Of a DNA stretch of 64,000 nucleotides, positions 22,545-34,664 are shown one piece after another (the first letter of the stretch is position 1; each line of letters opens with the position of its first letter). A model generated the notes under the pieces. It was not told the DNA's origin. It saw nothing but the letters and a program-made list of their open reading frames with translations, and did no database searches. Where the stretch lies: NCBI RefSeq assembly GCF_007049795.1, contig NZ_SCFY01000021.1:1-64000 (forward strand). Reading direction: 5' to 3'. The translations under genes and the position numbers were made by a program. This DNA comes from Ectopseudomonas mendocina (GTDB lineage Bacteria > Pseudomonadota > Gammaproteobacteria > Pseudomonadales > Pseudomonadaceae).

Positions 22545-23864
22545 TTACTTGCTGGCAATTCTGGCTCCCCATTCCCTGGCCTTGGCGATCAGCTCGCTTT
22601 CGTCCATGCGCGTCAGGCGGCCGTCTTCCAGCAGTTGCTTGCCGCCAACCCACAAATGCTTCACGCAGTCGCGGCCGCTGGCGTAGATCAGCTGCGATAC
22701 CGGGTCGTAGATCGGTTGCTGGGCCAGGCCGGAAAGGTCGAAGGCGACCACGTCGGCCAGCTTGCCCAGTTCCAGCGAGCCGGTCTGTGTTTCCAGTCCC
22801 AGTGCGCGCGCGCCATTCAAGGTAGCCATGCGCAAGGCGCTGTGAGCGTTCAGTGCGGTGGCGGAGCCAGCGACGGCCTTGGCCAGCAGGGCGGCGGTAC
22901 GGGTTTCGCCGAGCAGGTCGAGGTCGTTGTTGCTGGCGGCGCCATCGGTGCCGATGGCGACGTTGACGCCGGCCAGCCACAAGCGCTCGACTGGACAGAA
23001 GCCGCTGGCCAGTTTGAGGTTGGATTCAGGGCAGTGCACGATGCTGCAGTTGTGCTCCACCAGCAGTGCCAGATCCTCGTCATCGATCTGCGTCATGTGC
23101 ACTGCCTGGAAACGCGGGCCGAGCAGGCCGAGGCGGGCCAGGCGGGCCAGCGGGCGTTCGCCGTGCTTGGCGACGGCTTCGGCCACTTCCTGGGCGGTTT
23201 CGTGCACGTGCATATGAATGCCGGCATCCAGCTCGTCAGCCAGTACGCGAATCTGTTCCAGCTTGTCGTCGCTGACCGTGTAGGGCGCGTGGGGGCCGAA
23301 AGCGATGCGGATGCGTGGGTGCTGCTTGAGGTCATCGAACAGTTGCAGGCCCGTGCGTAGGGCTTCGGCGGCATTGAGTGCGCCGGGTACCGGGAAGTCC
23401 AGCACGGGAACGGTGATCTGCGCGCGCATGCCGGCGTTGTGCACGCGTTCAGCGGCGGTCTGCGGGTAGAAGTACATGTCGGAGAAGCAACTGATGCCGC
23501 CCTTGATCTGTTCGGCGATGGCCAGGTCAGTACCGTCGCGGACGAAATCCTCATCGACCCACTTACCCTCGGCGGGCCAGATGTGCTCGTGCAGCCAGGT
23601 CATCAGTGGCAGGTCGTCGGCAATGCCGCGCAGCAGGGACATTGCTGCGTGGCCATGGGCGTTGATCAGCCCCGGCGCGAGCAGGCACTGAGGCAGTTCG
23701 CGCACCTCCTTTACTGGGTGACGCAGTGCCTCTGCACGTGGCGCGATAAGTGCGATCTGCCCGTCGCGGATTCCCAGGCCATGATCGCGCAGCACGACCC
23801 CGGCTGGTTCCACGGGCACCAGCCAGGTGGGCAGCAGCAACAGGTCGAGAGGAGATTCGGGCAT
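22545..23864 (-). CDS. mtaD: 5-methylthioadenosine / S-adenosylhomocysteine deaminase
   Basis: This 439-residue amidohydrolase (TRZ/ATZ family) starts at ATG 23862-23864. It has metal ligands in GLINAHGHAAMSLLRG, GIHMHVHETAQEV and IGTDGAASNNDLDLLGET. In P. aeruginosa PA3170 deaminates methylthioadenosine to methylthioinosine, the first step of a modified methionine-salvage route. The divergent neighbour mtnA (24022) belongs to the same salvage field, which supports the assignment. The 157-base divergent gap should hold both promoters. Confidence 0.9.
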   Translation of the reverse strand: MPESPLDLLLLPTWLVPVEPAGVVLRDHGLGIRDGQIALIAPRAEALRHPVKEVRELPQCLLAPGLINAHGHAAMSLLRGIADDLPLMTWLHEHIWPAEGKWVDEDFVRDGTDLAIAEQIKGGISCFSDMYFYPQTAAERVHNAGMRAQITVPVLDFPVPGALNAAEALRTGLQLFDDLKQHPRIRIAFGPHAPYTVSDDKLEQIRVLADELDAGIHMHVHETAQEVAEAVAKHGERPLARLARLGLLGPRFQAVHMTQIDDEDLALLVEHNCSIVHCPESNLKLASGFCPVERLWLAGVNVAIGTDGAASNNDLDLLGETRTAALLAKAVAGSATALNAHSALRMATLNGARALGLETQTGSLELGKLADVVAFDLSGLAQQPIYDPVSQLIYASGRDCVKHLWVGGKQLLEDGRLTRMDESELIAKAREWGARIASK

Positions 23865-24021
23865 GAGGGCGTCCGTCTGGCTTGATCGATGCAGGGAAGG
23901 TCGCCAGTGTATAGATGAACGCACCTGGCTTGAAGTCGTGGGGCGTGCCGGATAGTTCGGCTGGTGCCAGTTGGTCTGCGTATAATCCGCGATTTTTTGG
24001 CGGTGACAGATGGAGTGCGCG

Positions 24022-25098
24022 ATGCGCGAGCAATTGCTGGCGGTGGAGAAGGTTCAGGCAATCGAGTGGCGCGATGGTGCGTTGCATCTGCTCGATCAGC
24101 GCCTGCTGCCGCATCAGCAGACCTGGCTGCGTTTCGACTCTGCCGCCGAGGTGGCCGATGCGATTCGCGACATGGTGGTGCGTGGTGCGCCGGCTATTGG
24201 CATCGCTGCTGCCTATGGGCTGGTGCTGGGTGTCCGTGCTCGGCTACAAGCCGGTGGTGACTGGCGTGAGGCGTTGGAGGCCGATTTTGCCTATCTCGAG
24301 CGCTCGCGCCCGACTGCGGTGAACCTGTTCTGGGCTCTGCAGCGCATGCGTGAACGCCTGGCAAGACTCAAGGATGGCGACGACATCCTGGCGCTACTGG
24401 AGGCTGAGGCGGTGGGGATTCACCTCAGTGACCGTGAGGCCAACCTGACCATGGCGCAGTTGGGCATGGAGCTGATTCGCAAGCATCAGGGCAATCCGCA
24501 AGTGCTGCTGACGCACTGCAATGCCGGTGCCCTGGCAACCGGCGGCTTTGGCACCGCGCTCGGGGTGATCCGTGCGGCGTATCTGGAAGGTTTGGTCGAG
24601 CAGGTCTATGTCGATGAAACCCGCCCCTGGCTGCAGGGAGCGCGACTGACGGCCTGGGAATTGGCGGGTGACGGCGTGCCGGTCACGCTCAATGCCGATG
24701 CAGCGGCGGCTCACCTGATGAAGACCAAGGGCATCACCTGGGTCATCGTCGGTGCTGATCGCATCACCGCCAACGGTGACGTGGCCAACAAGATCGGCAC
24801 TTATCAGCTGGCGGTCAACGCCATGCACCACGGCGTGCGGCTGATGGTGGTGGCGCCGAGTTCGACCATCGACATGAATCTGGAAAGCGGCGAGGACATC
24901 TTGCTTGAAGAGCGCGATGGTCTTGAGTTGCTGGAGGTGGCGGGGCATCGAGTCGCGGCCGATGTGCATGCCGTCAATCCGGTGTTCGATGTGACGCCGG
25001 CTGATCTGGTTGACTACATCGTGACCGAGAAGGGCGTGATCGAACGTCCAGATAGCGCCAAGCTGGCGCAGTTGATGTGCCGCAAGCGCCTGCATTGA
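24022..25098 (+). CDS. mtnA: S-methyl-5-thioribose-1-phosphate isomerase
   Basis: This 358-residue protein starts at ATG 24022 (MREQLLAVEKVQAIEWRDG); GGAG at 24012-24015 gives correct spacing, whereas the in-frame ATG 24010 has none. It has the eIF2B-alpha-like fold: DMVVRGAPAIGIAAAYG, the catalytic Cys in LTHCNAGALATGGFGTALG and the catalytic Asp in VGADRITANGDVANKIGTY. It converts methylthioribose-1-phosphate to methylthioribulose-1-phosphate in methionine salvage. It is divergent from mtaD and precedes gyrA by 224 bases, as in P. aeruginosa PA3169-PA3168. Confidence 0.94.
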   Translation: MREQLLAVEKVQAIEWRDGALHLLDQRLLPHQQTWLRFDSAAEVADAIRDMVVRGAPAIGIAAAYGLVLGVRARLQAGGDWREALEADFAYLERSRPTAVNLFWALQRMRERLARLKDGDDILALLEAEAVGIHLSDREANLTMAQLGMELIRKHQGNPQVLLTHCNAGALATGGFGTALGVIRAAYLEGLVEQVYVDETRPWLQGARLTAWELAGDGVPVTLNADAAAAHLMKTKGITWVIVGADRITANGDVANKIGTYQLAVNAMHHGVRLMVVAPSSTIDMNLESGEDILLEERDGLELLEVAGHRVAADVHAVNPVFDVTPADLVDYIVTEKGVIERPDSAKLAQLMCRKRLH

Positions 25099-25322
25099 AC
25101 CTGCCATGCGCGCGCCGTCGCGGGGTAGGTGTGTAGCACGCTTTGTGGTAATCTCCGGCAGTTTTCAAGGGGGCTGACTACAGCCTCCTTCACTGCATCG
25201 AATCGTGACATAACTCGTTGATTTGTCGTGAGTCGCTGATGGCCTGAGGCTATCGCGACGAGCTCCATGGCGTTCAGGAAGAATGACGCGGAGTTTCACC
25301 AGAAAAAGGAACCAGGCTTCTC

Positions 25323-28091
<2,769 letters not shown>

Positions 28092-28103
28092 AGTCGGGCT
28101 CCG

Positions 28104-28147
28104 TGGGAGGGGCTTTAGCCGCGACTATCGTGCTAAAGCCCCTCCCA
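28104..28147. repeat. Inverted repeat between gyrA and serC
   Basis: The 16-bp perfect arms TGGGAGGGGCTTTAGC (28104-28119) and GCTAAAGCCCCTCCCA (28132-28147) flank a 12-base loop. One arm recurs near 60503 and, less exactly, at 30420, so it is a dispersed REP-type unit. It could act as a transcript-stabilising hairpin after gyrA. Confidence 0.8.
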
Positions 28148-28216
28148 TAGGCGCGGTGACAGTGTGGACATGCCATCGCCTGGTGGTGGCGTTCTGTGAA
28201 TCTGAGAGAGACAGAC

Positions 28217-29302
28217 GTGAGCAAGCGAGCTTTTAACTTCTGCGCCGGCCCGGCCGCGCTGCCGACCGCTGTACTGCAACGCGCCCAGGCCGAGATGCTC
28301 GACTGGCAAGGCAAGGGCCTCTCGGTGATGGAGATGAGCCATCGCAGCGATGAGTACGTGGCCATCGCCAGTCAGGCCGAGCAGGACCTGCGTGATCTGC
28401 TCGCTGTGCCCAATGACTACAAGGTGCTGTTCCTGCAGGGCGGTGCCAGCCAGCAGTTCGCCGAGATTCCGCTGAACCTGCTGCCGGAAGACGGCGTGGC
28501 CGACTACGTCGAAACCGGCATCTGGTCGAAGAAGGCCATCGAAGAAGCGCGTCGCTATGGCGCCATCAACGTGGCTGCCAGCGCCAAGGCGCATGATTAC
28601 TTCGCCATTCCCGGTCAGAACGACTGGCAGCTGTCGAAAGACGCTGCCTACGTGCATTACTGCAGCAACGAGACCATCGGCGGTCTGCAGTTCGACTGGG
28701 TGCCGCAGGTCGGCGATACCCCGCTGGTCGCCGACATGTCTTCGGACATCCTCTCGCGCTCGCTGGATGTGTCGCAGTTCGGCCTGATCTACGCCGGTGC
28801 GCAGAAGAACATCGGCCCGAGCGGTTTGGTGGTGGTGATCGTCCGTGAAGACCTGCTCGGTCGCGCCCGTTCCAGCTGCCCGACCATGCTCGACTACAAG
28901 ATCTCCGCCGATAACGGTTCGATGTACAACACCCCGGCGACCTATTCCTGGTACCTCTCCGGCCTGGTCTTCCAGTGGCTGAAGGAGCAGGGCGGCGTCG
29001 AGGCGATGGAGCGCATCAACCGCGCCAAGAAGGACCTGCTGTACAAGGCCATCGACGACAGCGACTTCTACAGCAATCCCATCGCCCACAACGCGCGCTC
29101 CTGGATGAACGTGCCGTTCCGCCTGGCCGACGAGAAGCTGGACAAGGCCTTCCTGGCCGGCGCCGATGAGCGCGGCCTGCTCAACCTGAAAGGGCATCGC
29201 TCGGTCGGCGGCATGCGTGCCTCCATCTACAACGCGGTGGGTATGGATGCGGTCGAGGCGTTGGTGGCCTATATGGCCGAGTTCGAGAAGGAGCATGCCT
29301 AA
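28217..29302 (+). CDS. serC: Phosphoserine aminotransferase
   Basis: This 361-residue PLP enzyme acts in serine and pyridoxine synthesis (3-phosphohydroxypyruvate to phosphoserine). Start is GTG 28217 (MSKRAFNFCAGPAALPTAVL), the conserved N-terminus of the family; an upstream ATG at 28196 lacks family similarity. The PLP lysine is in YAGAQKNIGPSG, with substrate-site residues in LQGGASQQF and HRSVGGMRAS. Its TAA overlaps the pheA ATG by one base (29302), starting the serC-pheA-hisC-tyrA/aroA supra-operon known from pseudomonads. Confidence 0.95.
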   Translation: MSKRAFNFCAGPAALPTAVLQRAQAEMLDWQGKGLSVMEMSHRSDEYVAIASQAEQDLRDLLAVPNDYKVLFLQGGASQQFAEIPLNLLPEDGVADYVETGIWSKKAIEEARRYGAINVAASAKAHDYFAIPGQNDWQLSKDAAYVHYCSNETIGGLQFDWVPQVGDTPLVADMSSDILSRSLDVSQFGLIYAGAQKNIGPSGLVVVIVREDLLGRARSSCPTMLDYKISADNGSMYNTPATYSWYLSGLVFQWLKEQGGVEAMERINRAKKDLLYKAIDDSDFYSNPIAHNARSWMNVPFRLADEKLDKAFLAGADERGLLNLKGHRSVGGMRASIYNAVGMDAVEALVAYMAEFEKEHA

Positions 29303-30408
29303 TGACGGATGTAATCTCCGAGCAGGAACTGCAAGCGCTGCGCGTACGTATCGACAACCTCGACGAGCGCATTCTCGAGCTGATCAGCGACCGCGCGCGC
29401 TGCGCCGAAGAAGTCGCCCGCGTGAAGATGAAGGAGCTGAAGGAAGGCGAATCGCCGGTCTTCTACCGTCCCGAGCGCGAAGCTCAGGTGCTCAAGCGCG
29501 TGATGGAGCGCAACCAGGGGCCGCTGGGCAATGAGGAAATGGCGCGGTTGTTCCGCGAAATCATGTCCTCCTGCCTGGCTCTGGAAAACCCGCTTAAAGT
29601 CGCCTATCTAGGCCCGGAAGGCACGTTCAGCCAGGCGGCGGCAATGAAGCACTTTGGTCATGCTGTGGTCAGCGTACCAATGGCTGCCATCGACGAAGTG
29701 TTCCGTGAAGTGGCTGCCGGTGCGGTGAATTTCGGTGTGGTGCCGGTGGAAAACTCTACCGAGGGCGCGATCAACCACACGCTGGACAGCTTCCTCGAGC
29801 ACGACATGGTCATCTGTGGTGAGGTGGAGCTACGTATTCACCACCATCTGCTGGTCGGTGAAACCACCAAGACCGACAAGATTACCCGCATCTACTCCCA
29901 TGCCCAGTCGCTAGCGCAGTGCCGCAAGTGGCTGGACGCGCACTACCCGAACGTCGAGCGCGTGGCTGTTTCCAGCAACGCTGACGCTGCCAAGCGAGTG
30001 AAGAGCGAGTGGAACAGTGCGGCGATTGCCGGCGACATGGCGGCCAACCTGTATGGTCTGACCAAGCTGGCGGAAAAGATCGAGGATCGCCCGGACAACT
30101 CCACGCGTTTTCTCATCATCGGCAGCCAGGAAGTGCCGCCGACCGGTGATGACAAGACCTCGATCATCGTCTCGATGCGCAACAAGCCGGGTGCTCTGCA
30201 TGAGCTATTGGTGCCGTTCCATAACAACGGTATCGACCTGACTCGCATCGAGACCCGCCCATCGCGCAGCGGCAAGTGGACTTACGTGTTCTTCATAGAT
30301 TTCGTCGGCCACCACCGCGATCCATTGGTCAAGGGTGTGCTGGAGAAGCTCGCTCAGGAAGCGGTGGCGCTGAAGGTGCTGGGTTCTTATCCGAAGGCGG
30401 TACTGTAA
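29302..30408 (+). CDS. pheA: Chorismate mutase / prephenate dehydratase (P-protein)
   Basis: This 368-residue bifunctional enzyme of phenylalanine synthesis has a chorismate mutase AroQ domain at residues 1-95 (RVRIDNLDERILELISDRAR). The prephenate dehydratase domain follows at about 97-275 (VAYLGPEGTFSQAA, VPVENSTEGAINHTLD, catalytic TRF in DNSTRFLIIG). An ACT domain at about 290-365 has the Phe-binding motifs GALHEL and IETRPSRSG, so feedback inhibition by phenylalanine is expected. It overlaps serC by one base. A REP-like unit (30420-30449) separates it from hisC. Confidence 0.96.
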   Translation: MTDVISEQELQALRVRIDNLDERILELISDRARCAEEVARVKMKELKEGESPVFYRPEREAQVLKRVMERNQGPLGNEEMARLFREIMSSCLALENPLKVAYLGPEGTFSQAAAMKHFGHAVVSVPMAAIDEVFREVAAGAVNFGVVPVENSTEGAINHTLDSFLEHDMVICGEVELRIHHHLLVGETTKTDKITRIYSHAQSLAQCRKWLDAHYPNVERVAVSSNADAAKRVKSEWNSAAIAGDMAANLYGLTKLAEKIEDRPDNSTRFLIIGSQEVPPTGDDKTSIIVSMRNKPGALHELLVPFHNNGIDLTRIETRPSRSGKWTYVFFIDFVGHHRDPLVKGVLEKLAQEAVALKVLGSYPKAVL

Positions 30409-30419
30409 ACCGCGTCCCT

Positions 30420-30449
30420 GTAGGAGCGGCTTTAGCCGCGATGTTCGCG
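30420..30449. repeat. REP-like unit between pheA and hisC
   Basis: GTAGGAGCGGCTTTAGCCGC is followed by GATGTTCGCG; the core AGCGGCTTTAGCCGC forms a small hairpin. It belongs to the same dispersed family as the units at 28104 and 60501. Confidence 0.7.
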
Positions 30450-30505
30450 ATTGAAGTTGCTCCTGCGAAGCCTGTGGCGCTCGGTCGAGACAATGAGGTT
30501 TTGTA

Positions 30506-31615
30506 ATGAGTTGCGATTTCCTGACCCTGGCCCAGCCAGGGGTGCAAAAGCTGTCTCCGTACGTACCCGGCAAGCCGGTCGATGAGCTGGCCCGTGAGCT
30601 GGGTCTCGACCCGGCCGGTATCGTCAAGCTGGCCAGCAACGAAAACCCGCTCGGCCCCAGTGCCAGGGTGCTGGCAGCGATTCGCGCCGAACTGGACGAA
30701 CTGACCCGCTACCCTGATGGCAATGGCTTCACCCTCAAGACTGCGCTGGCTGCCCGCTACGGTGTCGACGCTGCGCAGGTGACGCTGGGTAATGGCTCCA
30801 ACGACATCCTTGAGCTGGTTGCTCGCGCCTACCTTGCGCCTGGCCTCAACGCTGTGTTCAGTGACTACGCCTTCGCGGTTTACCCCATTGCCACCCAGGC
30901 AGTCGGCGCCCAGGGCAAGATCGTGCCGGCCAAGGATTACGGTCACGATTTGCAGGCCATGCTTGCCGCCATCGACGACAACACCCGCGTCGTCTTCATC
31001 GCCAACCCCAACAACCCGACCGGTACCTGGTTCGGGCCGGATGCGCTGGAAACCTTCCTGGCCAAGGTGCCGAAGTCGGTGCTGGTGGTGCTGGATGAAG
31101 CCTATATCGAGTACGCCGAAGGCGACGAATTGCCGGACGGTCTGGATTACCTGGCGCGCTACCCGAACCTGCTGGTCTCGCGCACCTTCTCCAAGGCCTA
31201 CGGTCTGGCCTCGCTGCGCGTCGGCTATGCCATCAGCTCGCCGGCTATCGCCGACGTACTCAACCGCGTACGCCAGCCGTTCAACGTCAACAGCCTCGCG
31301 CTGGCAGCTGCCTGCGCGGCGCTGAGTGATGCCGACTACCTGGCTGAAAGCCGTCGCCTAAACGATGCCGGCATGCAGCAGCTGGAAGAAGGTTTGCGGG
31401 TTCTGGGGCTGAGCTGGATTGCCTCCAAGGCCAACTTCATCGCCGTCGATTTTGGCCGGGATACCGCCGCGATCAACCAGGCGCTGCTGCGTGAAGGGGT
31501 GATCGTGCGACCGATGGCCGGTTACCGCATGCCGAATTTCCTGCGTGTCTCCATCGGCCTGCCGCAAGAGAACGCACGCTTCCTTGAGGCCCTGGCGAAG
31601 GTGCTGTCGGCGTGA
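30506..31615 (+). CDS. hisC: Histidinol-phosphate aminotransferase (HisC2 type)
   Basis: This 369-residue class I/II PLP aminotransferase has KLASNENPLGPS near the N-terminus, NPNNPTGTW, VLDEAYIEYAEG and the PLP lysine in SRTFSKAYGLASLRVGYA. In the supra-operon of P. aeruginosa (PA3165) this copy is called HisC2. It likely acts both in histidine synthesis and as an aromatic aminotransferase, which explains its place between pheA and tyrA/aroA. Its TGA overlaps the GTG start of the next gene (GTGA at 31612-31615). Confidence 0.93.
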   Translation: MSCDFLTLAQPGVQKLSPYVPGKPVDELARELGLDPAGIVKLASNENPLGPSARVLAAIRAELDELTRYPDGNGFTLKTALAARYGVDAAQVTLGNGSNDILELVARAYLAPGLNAVFSDYAFAVYPIATQAVGAQGKIVPAKDYGHDLQAMLAAIDDNTRVVFIANPNNPTGTWFGPDALETFLAKVPKSVLVVLDEAYIEYAEGDELPDGLDYLARYPNLLVSRTFSKAYGLASLRVGYAISSPAIADVLNRVRQPFNVNSLALAAACAALSDADYLAESRRLNDAGMQQLEEGLRVLGLSWIASKANFIAVDFGRDTAAINQALLREGVIVRPMAGYRMPNFLRVSIGLPQENARFLEALAKVLSA

Positions 31616-33852
31616 CTGTCACTGCAGTGCAATCGATTACCCCTAAGATCGGCCGCCTGGTGGTGGTCGGCCTCGGCCTGATCGGTGGCTCCTTCGCCAA
31701 GGGCCTGCGTGAACGTGGTCTGTGCAGGGAAGTGGTGGGGGTCGATCTGGATGCCGAATCGCGTCGCCTGGCAGTGCAGTTGGGCGTTGTCGATCGCTGC
31801 GAGAGTGATCTGGCTGCCGCCTGTCAGGGGGCCGAGGTCATTCAGTTGGCAGTGCCTATCCTGGCCATGGAGAAGGTGCTTGCTCAACTGGCTGCGCTGG
31901 ATCTTGGCAATGCCGTGCTGACCGACGTCGGTAGCGCCAAGGGCAATGTCGTGCGCGCGGCGCGCCTGGCGTTTGCTGGAAAGGCAGTGCGTCTGGTGCC
32001 CGGCCATCCCATTGCGGGGTCCGAGCAGAGTGGGGTGGAGGCTGCCAACGCCGAGCTGTTCCGCCGTCACAAGGTCATTCTCACTCCGTGCGAATACAGT
32101 GATGAGGCCGCTTTGGCGCTGGTCGAAGGGCTATGGCGCGAGCTGGGGGCTGATGTCGAGGCTATGGAGGTGGAGCACCATGATCAGGTGCTGGCCGCCA
32201 CCAGTCACTTGCCGCATCTGCTGGCCTTTACCCTGGTCGACTCGCTGGCAAAGCGCAGCGAGAACCTGGAGATTTTCCGTTATGCCGCTGGTGGTTTTCG
32301 CGATTTCACGCGGATCGCCGGCAGTGATCCGGTGATGTGGCACGATATCTTCCTCGCCAACCGTGAGGCAGTGCTGCGTACGCTGGACGTATTTCGCGAC
32401 GACCTCGACGCCCTGCGCGACGCGGTCGACGCCGGGGATGGGCATCAACTATTGGGCGTGTTCACGCGTGCCCGCGTTGCCCGCGAACATTTCAGTAAAA
32501 TTCTGGCCCGCAGGGCCTATGTGGACGCTATGCACTCGACCGATCTGATTTTCCTGGCAAAACCTGGTAGCAGCCTGTCCGGGCGTATTCGTGTACCGGG
32601 TGACAAGTCCATCTCGCACCGTTCGATCATGCTCGGCTCGCTGGCCGAAGGCACTACCGAGGTCGAAGGTTTCCTCGAGGGTGAAGATGCTCTGGCTACG
32701 CTGCAGGCCTTCCGCGATATGGGCGTGGTGATCGAAGGTCCGCATCACGGTCGCGTGACCATTCATGGCGTCGGCCTCAATGGTCTGAAAGCGCCAGCCG
32801 GCCCTTTGTATATGGGGAACTCCGGTACCTCGATGCGACTGCTCTCGGGTCTGCTGGCTGCGCAGTCGTTCGATACCACCCTGACGGGCGATGCCTCGCT
32901 GTCCAAGCGTCCGATGAATCGCGTTGCCAAGCCGCTGCGTGAAATGGGCGCAGTGATAGAGACCGGCCCGGAAGGCCGTCCGCCGTTGACCATCCGAGGC
33001 GGTCAGCGCCTCAATGGCATGAACTACGAAATGCCGATGGCCAGCGCCCAGGTCAAGTCCTGCCTGCTGCTCGCTGGTCTTTATGCCGAAGGCAAGACCT
33101 CCGTGACCGAGCCAGCACCGACTCGTGATCATACCGAGCGCATGCTGCGCGGCTTCGGTTATCCGGTCAGCGTCGAGGGCAGCACTGCCAGCGTCGAGTC
33201 CGGCCACAAACTCAGCGCAACCCGTATCGAAGTGCCGGCCGACATTTCCTCGGCGGCCTTCTTCCTGGTCGCTGCGAGCATTGCCGAAGGTTCTGAACTG
33301 GTACTGGAGCATGTGGGCATCAACCCGACGCGTACCGGCGTGATCGACATTCTCAAGCTGATGGGCGGCGACATCACCCTGGAAAACCAGCGTGAAGTCG
33401 GCGGTGAGCCGGTAGCCGACATTCGCGTGCGTGCGGCGAAACTCAAGGGGATCGAAATCCCGGAGAATCTGGTGCCGCTGGCCATCGACGAGTTCCCAGT
33501 GCTGTTCGTGGCTGCGGCCTGTGCCGAGGGCCGTACTGTATTGCGCGGCGCCGAAGAACTGCGGGTCAAGGAGTCCGATCGCATCCAGGTCATGGCTGAC
33601 GGCCTGATCGCTCTGGGCGTCAAAGCCGAGCCGACGCCAGACGGCATCGTCATCGAAGGCGGCGCCTTCGGTGGTGGCGAGGTCTGGGCGCATGGCGATC
33701 ACCGTATTGCCATGTCCTTCAGCGTCGCCTCGCTGCGCGCCAGTGCGCCGATCCGCATCCACGACTGCGCCAACGTCGCCACCTCCTTCCCCAACTTCCT
33801 GGCCCTGGCGGCCGAAGTCGGTATCAAGGTTGCCGAAGAGGACAAGGCATGA
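31612..33852 (+). CDS. Fused prephenate dehydrogenase / EPSP synthase (TyrA-AroA)
   Basis: This 746-residue fusion starts at GTG 31612. Residues about 1-295 are the TyrA domain (Rossmann motif VVGLGLIGGSFAKGL; VPGHPIAGSEQSG). Residues about 310-746 are 3-phosphoshikimate 1-carboxyvinyltransferase (AroA): RVPGDKSISHRSIM, GNSGTSMRLLSG, GDASLSKRPM, LRVKESDRIQVM, GDHRIAMSF. The AroA half is closer to class II (CP4-type) than to E. coli class I enzymes by these motifs; class II members are often less glyphosate-sensitive, untested here. The fusion is characteristic of pseudomonads and joins a shared-pathway step with a tyrosine-branch step. It overlaps cmk by four bases. Confidence 0.95.
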   Translation: MTVTAVQSITPKIGRLVVVGLGLIGGSFAKGLRERGLCREVVGVDLDAESRRLAVQLGVVDRCESDLAAACQGAEVIQLAVPILAMEKVLAQLAALDLGNAVLTDVGSAKGNVVRAARLAFAGKAVRLVPGHPIAGSEQSGVEAANAELFRRHKVILTPCEYSDEAALALVEGLWRELGADVEAMEVEHHDQVLAATSHLPHLLAFTLVDSLAKRSENLEIFRYAAGGFRDFTRIAGSDPVMWHDIFLANREAVLRTLDVFRDDLDALRDAVDAGDGHQLLGVFTRARVAREHFSKILARRAYVDAMHSTDLIFLAKPGSSLSGRIRVPGDKSISHRSIMLGSLAEGTTEVEGFLEGEDALATLQAFRDMGVVIEGPHHGRVTIHGVGLNGLKAPAGPLYMGNSGTSMRLLSGLLAAQSFDTTLTGDASLSKRPMNRVAKPLREMGAVIETGPEGRPPLTIRGGQRLNGMNYEMPMASAQVKSCLLLAGLYAEGKTSVTEPAPTRDHTERMLRGFGYPVSVEGSTASVESGHKLSATRIEVPADISSAAFFLVAASIAEGSELVLEHVGINPTRTGVIDILKLMGGDITLENQREVGGEPVADIRVRAAKLKGIEIPENLVPLAIDEFPVLFVAAACAEGRTVLRGAEELRVKESDRIQVMADGLIALGVKAEPTPDGIVIEGGAFGGGEVWAHGDHRIAMSFSVASLRASAPIRIHDCANVATSFPNFLALAAEVGIKVAEEDKA

Positions 33853-34514
33853 GCGCCCCGGTAATCACCGTCGATGGGCCGAGTGGTTCTGGCAAAGGCA
33901 CGCTCTGCGCCCTGCTGGCCAAGCAACTGGGCTGGAACCTGCTCGACTCCGGTGCGTTGTATCGCTTGCTGGCCTTCGCTGCCGGCAATCATGGTATCGA
34001 CCTGACCAATGAAGAGGCGCTCAAGCAACTGGCAGCGCATCTGGACGTGCAGTTCATCGACAAGCGCATCATCCTCGAAGGCGAGGAAGTGACCGACGCC
34101 ATCCGTAACGAGCGGGTAGGGGCAGGGGCTTCCATGGTTGCTTCGTTGCCGGCCGTGCGCGACGCACTGCTGCAACGTCAGCGCGCGTTCCAGGAAATGC
34201 CGGGGCTGGTCGCCGATGGTCGCGACATGGGTACGGTGGTGTTTACCGATGCGCCACTCAAGGTTTTCCTGACTGCCAGCGCCGAGGAACGTGCGCGTCG
34301 TCGTTACCTGCAGTTGAAGGATAAGGGTGATGATGTTAATCTCGCGAGTCTTCTCGACGAGATACGGGCGCGCGACGAGCGTGACACCCAGCGTGCGGTG
34401 GCTCCGCTCAAGCCGGCAGCCGACGCAATCCTGCTGGATTCCACCGAGCTTTCCATCGAGCAAGTGCTGGAACGAATTCTGCGCGAGGTCGCTGATCGCG
34501 ATCTCGCCGGTTAA
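33849..34514 (+). CDS. cmk: Cytidylate kinase
   Basis: This 221-residue P-loop kinase phosphorylates CMP and dCMP. The P-loop is GPSGSGKGTLC (residues about 9-19), the CMP-binding region includes LDSGALYRLLAF, VADGRDMGTVVF provides the DGRD motif and the lid has RARRRYLQLK. The ATG overlaps the tyrA-aroA stop (ATGA), as in the pseudomonad supra-operon. A terminator-like hairpin follows at 34551, so rpsA downstream probably also has its own promoter. Confidence 0.95.
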   Translation: MSAPVITVDGPSGSGKGTLCALLAKQLGWNLLDSGALYRLLAFAAGNHGIDLTNEEALKQLAAHLDVQFIDKRIILEGEEVTDAIRNERVGAGASMVASLPAVRDALLQRQRAFQEMPGLVADGRDMGTVVFTDAPLKVFLTASAEERARRRYLQLKDKGDDVNLASLLDEIRARDERDTQRAVAPLKPAADAILLDSTELSIEQVLERILREVADRDLAG

Positions 34515-34550
34515 GGATTATCGGTTGCCTTAAACCGAGTAATCCGCAAG

Positions 34551-34593
34551 GAGGCATGCGGGAGACCCAGTCCCTGTCCCGCAGGCCTCTTTT
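34551..34593 (+). terminator. Terminator/attenuator between cmk and rpsA
   Basis: Left arm GAGGCATGCGGGA (34551-34563) pairs with TCCCGCAGGCCTC (34576-34588), 12 of 13 pairs, followed by TTTTT. It ends cmk transcription or attenuates read-through into rpsA. The remaining 70 bases before rpsA include an apparent leader. Confidence 0.75.
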
Positions 34594-34664
34594 TATATGA
34601 ACGAACCCACATTGTCTGGAGTGTGGTTTGGGCGAATCCCCGCCCTTGATCAACAGGAATCAAC

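Noticed and set aside
30409..30505. Riboswitch or attenuator leader before hisC
   Set aside because: The gap contains only a REP-like unit, with no His-codon leader peptide or terminator.
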